From NCBI GenBank assembly GCA_937877455.1, contig CALFIU010000122.1, forward strand, positions 1-11,497: a DNA stretch of 11,497 nucleotides. The letters are read 5' to 3'. A model generated the notes under the pieces. That model saw only the letters and a list, made by a program, of their open reading frames with translations. It made no database searches and was not told the DNA's origin. Position numbers and translations under genes: made by a program. Source of the DNA: an uncultured Bacteroidales bacterium. GTDB taxonomy: Bacteria; Bacteroidota; Bacteroidia; Bacteroidales; UBA3824. Below are positions 6,726 to 11,497 of the stretch, piece by piece; position 1 is the first letter of the stretch, and every line of letters starts with the position of its first letter.

Positions 6726-7766
6726 TTACCAAACATCAATTTGGTCTGCCAAACCTTTCCAATAATTTGCTGCTTTATAAGTATCTAAAGCAGAAGAAGG
6801 AACATAAATTTTGCCAGTATAGTTATAAAATGTTAATTGGCTGATTGTTGGTGGATTTGAACTTTCTATTCTAATCCAATTGAGTCCTGTGCACCAACTA
6901 AATGCATAATCACCTATCTCTGTAACGCTTTTTGGAATAGTGATATCTTGAAGCCTTGTGCAATTGCAAAATGCCCCTTCACCTATCTCTGTAACGCTTT
7001 CAGGAATAGTGATATACCAAAGATCAGTGCAGTATGCAAATGCAAAACCGCATATCTCTGTAACACTTGAGGGAATAGAGATATAATTAAGACTTGTACA
7101 ATTTTCAAATGCACCCCAACCAATTGTTGTTACACTATTGGGAATAGTGATTTCACGAAGATTTCTACAATGAGCAAATGCACGAACCCTTATCTCGGTA
7201 ACACTTTCGGGTATTTTAATATTACTCAAGCAAACACAACTATCAAACATATTAGCCGAAATAGATGTAAGACTTTCGGGAAGATTGATTTCTTGTAACG
7301 ACGAACAATGATAGAAAGCACCCTTTCCAATATGTTCAACACTATTAGGAATGGAAATTTTAATTAAATTTTGACAATAATACAAAGCATAATCTCGTAT
7401 TTCTTCCAATTCTTCACATTCTCTCAAATCTAAATTTACTTTTATTTGACTTGCATCCCACAGTGAAAACCTAATTGTATCAAAATTAGGATTCTTATCC
7501 AATATTTTAATATTGTAGTACAAAGTAGGGTCAATTTTCGATTGCAAAAAGTCGTTTAACTGGTATACATAAAGACCCTCATAGTCGTTTTGAGGTAAAA
7601 CAACTTGAACGGTGTCGTAAATAGTTGTCCTTACAGTGTCATACACAGTTACACTCTGCTGGTTGGTATTACTTTCATCAACGACAACATCATCGTCACT
7701 GCAAGATGCAAGATAACAAACAAATGCTACCAATGCGAATAGAGTTGCTAATTTTATGTTTTTCAT
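6726..7766 (-). CDS. Surface lipoprotein with BspA-type leucine-rich repeats
   Basis: The 346-residue lipoprotein probably mediates binding at the cell surface; ligand unknown. The signal peptide MKNIKLATLFALVAFVCYLAS ends in lipobox LASC with Cys22. The mature start C-S-D-D-D resembles the lipoprotein export signal that sends Bacteroidota lipoproteins to the outer face. Residues 38-58 form a Tyr-Asp-Thr-Val-rich stalk, common in this phylum. A less regular region (60-138) contains one degenerate repeat. Seven 23-residue LRR_5/BspA-type repeats follow at about 139-299, each of the form IPxSVTEIGxxAFxxCxxLxxIx. The C-terminal cap (FYNYTGKIYVPSSALDTYKAANYWKGLADQI) is the usual end of these proteins and argues that the gene is complete. 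Such repeats occur in adhesion proteins such as Tannerella BspA, but many relatives are uncharacterised. The repeats are diverged, so the gene is not freshly expanded. Confidence 0.93.
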   Translation of the reverse strand: MKNIKLATLFALVAFVCYLASCSDDDVVVDESNTNQQSVTVYDTVRTTIYDTVQVVLPQNDYEGLYVYQLNDFLQSKIDPTLYYNIKILDKNPNFDTIRFSLWDASQIKVNLDLRECEELEEIRDYALYYCQNLIKISIPNSVEHIGKGAFYHCSSLQEINLPESLTSISANMFDSCVCLSNIKIPESVTEIRVRAFAHCRNLREITIPNSVTTIGWGAFENCTSLNYISIPSSVTEICGFAFAYCTDLWYITIPESVTEIGEGAFCNCTRLQDITIPKSVTEIGDYAFSWCTGLNWIRIESSNPPTISQLTFYNYTGKIYVPSSALDTYKAANYWKGLADQIDVW

Positions 7767-7831
7767 TATTTTATAAATTTTGTTAATAATAGTTATGCTC
7801 TAATATTAATTATGCGAAAACTTTTAAACCA

Positions 7832-7863
7832 CAAAGTTAAAAATCTTTTAAAATATCAACAAA
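7832..7863 (-). promoter_or_regulatory. Promoter of the leucine-rich repeat lipoprotein gene
   Basis: On the minus strand TAACTTTG (7832-7839) is an exact -7 box, with TTG at 7857-7859 and TTTG at 7860-7863 as possible -33 elements at 17 or 20 bases. The leader to the ATG would be about 60 bases and AT-rich. Confidence 0.6.
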
Positions 7864-8095
7864 TATTTATGTATCAGATATTTGTACAATTTGTAACAAT
7901 TATATAAGCAAATAGTATAATATTTTTAAACATAATCCTTCTGTATTATTGGTAGGATAGTTACATCAAAAAACAAACTGCATATACTTTTAGTTATATC
8001 AGTTTTTTTGAGATTTAAGCAATTACCTATGGACAAAAATACGAAAATAATCCTATTCTCAAAAAAAATCTTATCTTTCTCCAAAAAAAAACATT
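7864..8095. other. AT-rich intergenic stretch, nothing recognised
   Basis: This stretch lies between the divergent promoter of the lipoprotein gene and the pseudogene remnant. I see no RNA gene, no clear hairpin and no credible coding frame. Short open frames here are Lys/Phe/Ser-rich translations of A and T runs without family character. Confidence 0.5.
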
Positions 8096-8099
8096 TCAG

Positions 8100-8415
8100 A
8101 CCATGGAGATACTATAAATCAAATTGGACAGGTTTCCGTTGGGGATTCAGAGTTTTGAGAAACTCAATAATGGTAGTGCAGTTTAGGACAAAGAAGTACA
8201 AACCAACCTCGTTCCGTTATTGTATTACACAGGCTATCTCACTATAAAAGAATACATTGACGAGGAGCGGCTTTATATTTTGGGCTTCCCGAATTATGAG
8301 GTTGAGATGAGTTTTTTCAAATCGCTTGCCAGGGAGTTTTATGGTCTGAGCGAGTTGCCAAATGGGTTCGCTTATTCCAAGTTTCTTGCTGATTTTTCTC
8401 ACATTGTCAGGATAA
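8100..8415 (+). pseudogene. Remnant of an AAA-ATPase-like/PD-(D/E)XK (DUF1703) family gene
   Basis: From 8187 the frame reads DKEVQTNLVPLLYYTGYLTI, then KEY..ERLYILGFPNYEVEMSFFKSLAREF. The PLLYQTGYLTI and LGFPNxEV blocks are typical of the linker between the ATPase and the nuclease domains in one branch of the AAA-ATPase_like (PF09820)/PDDEXK_9 (PF08011) family. Upstream the same frame (8118-8183) may continue the homology, but TAA at 8115 and TAG at 8184 interrupt it. Downstream similarity fades near 8400. The ATPase domain and the nuclease domain are both missing and there is no credible start. It is a decayed fragment of a relative of the intact gene immediately downstream, not its 5' part, because the frames differ and the intact gene has its own promoter and N-terminus. 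Confidence 0.7.
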
Positions 8416-8425
8416 GAGTAACGCT

Positions 8426-8455
8426 TTTGTTATTCAAAAAAAATACTTATCTTTG
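8426..8455 (+). promoter_or_regulatory. Promoter of the AAA-ATPase/nuclease gene
   Basis: TTTG at 8426-8429 and TATCTTTG at 8448-8455, 18 bases apart, match the Bacteroidota promoter consensus. Transcription would begin near 8462, downstream of the TTG at 8453, which could otherwise be taken as a start codon. This selects ATG 8483 as the true start. Confidence 0.7.
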
Positions 8456-8482
8456 TGGCGGGAAACTAAAAATCGACAGATT

Positions 8483-10048
8483 ATGCGCAGATTCAATACA
8501 ACAGGGATATGCTACCCGCAACTCCATTATATGGTAGACATCACCAACCGCATTGACGACATTGAAAAACGTGTTGCCGATGGCGAATATATCACCATCA
8601 ACCGTGGTCGTCAATATGGTAAGACAACAACGCTTTACCACTTGACAAAACGGATGAACAAGGATTATGTAGTGTTTTCGATTAGTTTTGAACGGATGGG
8701 GGAGACTGAATTTGCAACAGAAAATACATTGGCTTATTATTTCATTGATAAATTGCGCCTTAAACTTAGGACAATTCCAGAAGTTAGTGATTATGTTAAA
8801 AGTTCAATTACTGACATCACAAAAAGTTATTCTGAAAAGAAATCAATTGATTTTGCGTTTCTTGACGAGTTCATCACCGATATTTGCGAAAAATCTGACA
8901 AGCCAATCGTGCTTATAATCGATGAGGTGGATAGTGCAAGCAATTACGAATCGTTTATAAAGTTGCTACGATTACTGCGCGATAAATATCTAAACCGAAT
9001 GGATGTTCCTACGTTTCAGTCTGTCATACTTGCCGGTGTTTATGACATCAAGAACCTGAAACTGAAAGTGCGACCCGACAGCGACCATCAGTACAATTCG
9101 CCGTGGAACATCGCCGTGCCATTCGACGAGGATATGTCGCTATCGAAGGATGGAATCGAAAAAATGCTTCAAGAATACGAGTCCGACCACAATACCGGCA
9201 TGGACGTTCCAATGATGGCACAATTGGTTTGGGACTACACTTCGGGTTATCCATACTTAGTGTCAAAACTTTGCCAACTTATTGACAACAAGAATCTTGG
9301 CTGGCATTATGAAGGTTTTTTGAATGCCGTGAAAATATTGCTTGTTGAGGAAAACAATCCGTTTTTCGACGACTTGATTAAGAAATTGGATGATTTTCCA
9401 AAACTTTTCCAAATGCTCGAAGACATTCTGTATCATGGCAATTCATACATTTACAACCCCGACGACAAGGTAATTTCGATTGCCAAAATGTTCAACTACA
9501 TTCAAAATAGCAACGGCAGGGTGAAAGTATCGAACCGTATCATAGAAACTCGACTCTACAATTTCTTTATGACCGAGGAACAGATGAAAAGTGTATTTTA
9601 TAAGCATGGCGACACCGACCGCACACAATTCATCGAAAATGGTACTCTCAAAATGGACAAAATCCTTGAACGTTTCATCGTTCATTTCAACGATATCTAC
9701 GGTGACGAAGATACTGAATTTAAAGAGGAAGAAGGTCGTCGTTTCTTTATGCTCTACATCAAGCCAATTATTAACGGCACGGGCAACTATTACATCGAAG
9801 CGGAAACTCGCGACCGTTCACGCACCGACATGATTATCGACTATCTTGGTACTCAATACATAATTGAGATGAAAATTTGGCGTGGCAACGCCTACAACGA
9901 GCGCGGTGAACATCAACTGACTGAATACCTTGACTATTACCACGTTAACAAAGGCTATATGCTCAGTTTCAATTTCAACAAATCCAAAGTCTCTGGCATA
10001 AAGACACTGAAATTCGGCGACAAGGAGATAGTGGAGGCTGTGGTGTAA
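8483..10048 (+). CDS. AAA-ATPase-like protein with C-terminal PD-(D/E)XK nuclease-like domain
   Basis: The 521-residue protein belongs to the AAA-ATPase_like plus PDDEXK_9/DUF1703 group, abundant and often multi-copy in Bacteroidota; biochemical role unknown, mobile or defence functions often suspected. The start at MRRFNTTGICYPQLHYMVDI matches the family N-terminus. Walker A is GRQYGKTT (42-49) and Walker B is VLIIDEVD (143-150). A winged-helix-like middle region follows. The C-terminal nuclease-like domain has IEAETRDRSRTDMIIDY with Asp449, IIEMK with Glu462 and Lys464, and QLTEY with Gln478 and Tyr482. The catalytic signature D-x(12)-E-x-K is thus intact, so nuclease activity is possible. 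It has its own promoter, follows a dead relative, and ends against a GAAAATT repeat cluster, convergent with a DNA methyltransferase gene. The family call is firm; cellular function is inference. Confidence 0.93.
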   Translation: MRRFNTTGICYPQLHYMVDITNRIDDIEKRVADGEYITINRGRQYGKTTTLYHLTKRMNKDYVVFSISFERMGETEFATENTLAYYFIDKLRLKLRTIPEVSDYVKSSITDITKSYSEKKSIDFAFLDEFITDICEKSDKPIVLIIDEVDSASNYESFIKLLRLLRDKYLNRMDVPTFQSVILAGVYDIKNLKLKVRPDSDHQYNSPWNIAVPFDEDMSLSKDGIEKMLQEYESDHNTGMDVPMMAQLVWDYTSGYPYLVSKLCQLIDNKNLGWHYEGFLNAVKILLVEENNPFFDDLIKKLDDFPKLFQMLEDILYHGNSYIYNPDDKVISIAKMFNYIQNSNGRVKVSNRIIETRLYNFFMTEEQMKSVFYKHGDTDRTQFIENGTLKMDKILERFIVHFNDIYGDEDTEFKEEEGRRFFMLYIKPIINGTGNYYIEAETRDRSRTDMIIDYLGTQYIIEMKIWRGNAYNERGEHQLTEYLDYYHVNKGYMLSFNFNKSKVSGIKTLKFGDKEIVEAVV

Positions 10049-10112
10049 AATTTGAAAATTGAAAATTGAAAATTGAAAATTTTCAACTTTCAATTTTCCA
10101 TTTTCAATTTCC
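10049..10112. repeat. GAAAATT repeat cluster forming a long imperfect palindrome
   Basis: Directly after the ATPase stop, four tandem copies of a 7-base GAAAATT unit (about 10054-10080) are followed by their reverse-complement form TTTCAA.. to 10112. Together they make an AT-rich hairpin of about 60 bases. A second array of the TTTTCAA type lies at 10491-10525. The cluster fills almost the whole gap between two convergent stop codons, so it could act as a bidirectional transcription end. Confidence 0.85.
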
Positions 10113-10114
10113 TT

Positions 10115-11497
10115 TCACCTCAAAAATCCATACTCATACACCTTCGGCTTTATCTCCTCGCCCAATAGCCGTAGGCTGTCTTTTAAATCAGACAACAATT
10201 TTGTGTAAACAGGGTCATCGCTTGTGGCGTTCATCTTGCCTTTGTCGTTTCTGCCTTGGAAAAATTCCTTGATGTCGTAAAGGCTTGCGTTGGGATTTGC
10301 AGTATCTTTCGTGTGATAATAACGCCAGAGGCCGCGACCAGCATCCATTACGGATTTTGACCTCACCCCAAACCCCTCTCCTAAAAGGCGAGGGGCTTTA
10401 GTTTCAGAAGTTTGATTGCGGACAACCTCCCCCTCTCCTCCAAGGAGAGGGGGCTGGGGGGTGAGGTCAGCAAACAAATCGCCTGTTCCCATTTTCAATT
10501 TTCCATTTTCAATTTCCATTTTCCCTTCCAAAAAATCTTTCATAAAATGCGATTTGAACATTTCTTTGGCGTTTACCTCTTCTTCCGAAAATGGTATCCA
10601 ATGATTGATGCCATATTTTGATTGGATATTGTTATTAAACAATGTCCAAACCAAACAATTTGTCTGAAATTCGTAATCAGTTTTCCAACCGTCGTTTGGG
10701 AACAAAAATTGGTCTCGATCATTGAGCCAAGTGGCGGGAATGATTTTTCTTACTGCAAAATAAACGCTTGCTTGAAAAAGGTTGTAACCAGTAATCAAAA
10801 ACTGTCCAGCCGCCTCATTGTATTTCATATTATTATGAACAATCGCAATCATGTTTTGATTTTGAAAGTCATTTCCTTTAAAAGGAAATTTGCCAATTAT
10901 AAAATCTCCGTTATTTCCCCTATAAGTTTTAACCCATTCGTTGATGTAATGTAAATAATCGTATGCACAAAAGATTTTTGTTTTTTGAGAGATACCATTC
11001 TTATCATAAACATCAGATTCTATTTCATCAAATTTGATTTTATTCGATGTATTCCAAATCATAAATCCAATTGGAAATTGACCTTTTACATTGTCAAATG
11101 TATCAGCTGGAACAACAAACATTTTTTCTATTTTTGCATAGAAAAAATTTCTAAAATCAACAAAATGTGTACCTTGCAGAATTTTCAACTTTGAAAATTC
11201 TGCAAGGTAACAACCGTTTAATTCAAAATATATTCTTGTAAAAAATTGAACAAAAAGTTCTCTTGTGCCTTGTCCTAATTTTTCTGAATATTTTGTATTT
11301 GTAGCTGATTGCTCAACAGCAATTTTGCCTTCCTTTCTATTTTTTGATGGAGCCTCCGCATACGGCGGATTGATGTAAATCACCAATTTCTTGCGTTTTT
11401 CTTCGTCAAAAATAATGTCTTGCAAACTTTGCGGACATTTAGAAAATTCATCATTGAGAAAATCAAACTGAAAAACATGGCTTTCCAAAAGGTTCGC
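10115..11497 (-). CDS. N6-adenine DNA methyltransferase of a restriction-modification system, C-terminal part (5' end beyond window)
   Basis: The visible 460 codons begin after the SAM-binding motif I, so the gene continues past the window. LVIYINPPYAEA (NPPY, 40-43 counted from the TTG at 11486-11488) is motif IV of N6-adenine methyltransferases. Further family blocks are ELFVQFFTRIYFEL, FSKLK....F.DFR (98-113), VVPADTFDNVKGQFPIGFMIWN (125-146) and, at the C-terminus, VMDAGRGLWRYYH and NASLYDIKEFFQGRNDKGKMN. It probably modifies adenine in a specific sequence; a paired nuclease is not visible in the window. The frame is open upstream of the TTG, which is therefore not taken as a start. Repeats are translated inside it: MEIENGKLKM (324-333) and a paired palindrome LTPQPPLLGGEGE...LLGEGFGVRS (342-377), just before the conserved C-terminal block, plus a perfect 18-bp palindrome under residues 94-106. 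None breaks the frame. Confidence 0.87.
   Translation of the reverse strand, partial: ANLLESHVFQFDFLNDEFSKCPQSLQDIIFDEEKRKKLVIYINPPYAEAPSKNRKEGKIAVEQSATNTKYSEKLGQGTRELFVQFFTRIYFELNGCYLAEFSKLKILQGTHFVDFRNFFYAKIEKMFVVPADTFDNVKGQFPIGFMIWNTSNKIKFDEIESDVYDKNGISQKTKIFCAYDYLHYINEWVKTYRGNNGDFIIGKFPFKGNDFQNQNMIAIVHNNMKYNEAAGQFLITGYNLFQASVYFAVRKIIPATWLNDRDQFLFPNDGWKTDYEFQTNCLVWTLFNNNIQSKYGINHWIPFSEEEVNAKEMFKSHFMKDFLEGKMEIENGKLKMGTGDLFADLTPQPPLLGGEGEVVRNQTSETKAPRLLGEGFGVRSKSVMDAGRGLWRYYHTKDTANPNASLYDIKEFFQGRNDKGKMNATSDDPVYTKLLSDLKDSLRLLGEEIKPKVYEYGFLR
10359..10468. repeat. Paired inverted palindromic element (TGACCTCACCCC family), in-frame copy 2
   Basis: Same design as the pair at 379-586. The left copy starts TGACCTCACCCC at 10358, with an imperfect stem 10373-10381/10387-10395. 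The right copy on the opposite strand has an 11-bp stem 10429-10439/10443-10453 and ends GGTGAGGTCA at 10469. The stems are 33 bases apart. The core AGTTTCAG (10400-10407) also occurs inside the other pair (452-459). The encoded peptide on the minus strand is LTPQPPLLGGEGE...SETKAPRLLGEGFGVR. No nuclease domain follows this copy. Confidence 0.88.
10491..10525. repeat. ATTTTCAATTTTCC repeat array inside the methyltransferase gene
   Basis: This 35-base array repeats the motif of 10081-10112, with nearly identical sequence between 10084-10112 and 10491-10519. On the minus strand it is translated as KMEIENGKLKM, placed immediately before the paired palindromic element, so two different repeat families are adjacent in the same coding frame. 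Confidence 0.8.
11171..11208. repeat. Perfect 18-bp inverted repeat inside the methyltransferase gene
   Basis: ACCTTGCAGAATTTTCAA (11171-11188) and TTGAAAATTCTGCAAGGT (11191-11208) are perfect reverse complements with a 2-base centre. They encode YLAEFSKLKILQGT on the minus strand. Such a long perfect palindrome is not expected by chance in coding DNA and resembles an interspersed repeat, although the FSKLK peptide also fits what I recall of the host family at this position. Confidence 0.85.

Noticed and set aside
8008..8247. Plus-strand frame of 79 codons
   Set aside because: It reads through A/T runs and the pseudogene remnant in the wrong frame; no leader peptide, promoter or family similarity.
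10049..10112. CRISPR array
   Set aside because: The units are 7 bases long, directly adjacent and form a palindrome; there are no spacers and no cas genes.
10871..10889. 9-bp palindrome ATTTCCTTT/AAAGGAAAT
   Set aside because: It is short, AT-rich and encodes ordinary host residues (GKFPFKGN); plausible by chance.
11486..11488. TTG as start codon of the right-hand methyltransferase
   Set aside because: The frame is open upstream to the window edge, and the SAM-binding motif I expected before NPPY is missing, so the gene must begin outside the window.

Overview
The window looks like a contig from an uncultured member of the Bacteroidales/Bacteroidota. Four things point there: several intergenic regions carry the Bacteroidota -7 promoter box TAnnTTTG, in three cases with a TTG/TTTG element 17-20 bases upstream; starts lack clear Shine-Dalgarno sites; a lipoprotein begins its mature part with Cys-Ser-Asp-Asp-Asp, resembling the surface-export signal of this phylum; and the repeat families (translated as LTPQPPLL.GEGE and IENGKLK) are ones I associate with this phylum. 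Bases 1-27 are not biological: they match the 3' end of the Illumina TruSeq read-1 adapter, so the left edge is a raw contig end.

Layout. 28-2428 (minus) is a MmeI-like fused restriction endonuclease/DNA methyltransferase, open to the contig edge. It has no stop codon, although two repeat insertions lie inside it and a VSR-like (DUF559) nuclease domain is joined in frame where the target-recognition region should begin. 2717-4111 (plus) is an AmtB ammonium transporter. 4234-5772 (plus) is a secreted GH51 alpha-L-arabinofuranosidase, closed by a good terminator. 6015-6500 (plus) is a small exported protein of unknown function. 6726-7766 (minus) is a surface lipoprotein with BspA-type leucine-rich repeats, with a strong bidirectional hairpin terminator between it and the previous gene. 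8100-8415 holds a decayed fragment of an AAA-ATPase/PD-(D/E)XK family gene, followed by an intact member of that family at 8483-10048 (plus). 10115-11497 (minus, 5' end missing) is the C-terminal part of an N6-adenine DNA methyltransferase, convergent with the ATPase gene.

The middle (about 2.7-7.8 kb) is ordinary metabolic and cell-surface sequence with separate promoters and no evident operon. Both ends belong to restriction-modification or other mobile/defence-type genes. The most unusual signal is there: palindromic repeats of at least three families lie inside the two methyltransferase reading frames and are translated, while no such palindrome was seen in the five other intact genes. 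One repeat pair is directly followed by an in-frame nuclease domain, which suggests a small nuclease-bearing mobile unit that inserts into genes without breaking their frame. That interpretation is inference; the reading-frame continuity is seen directly.
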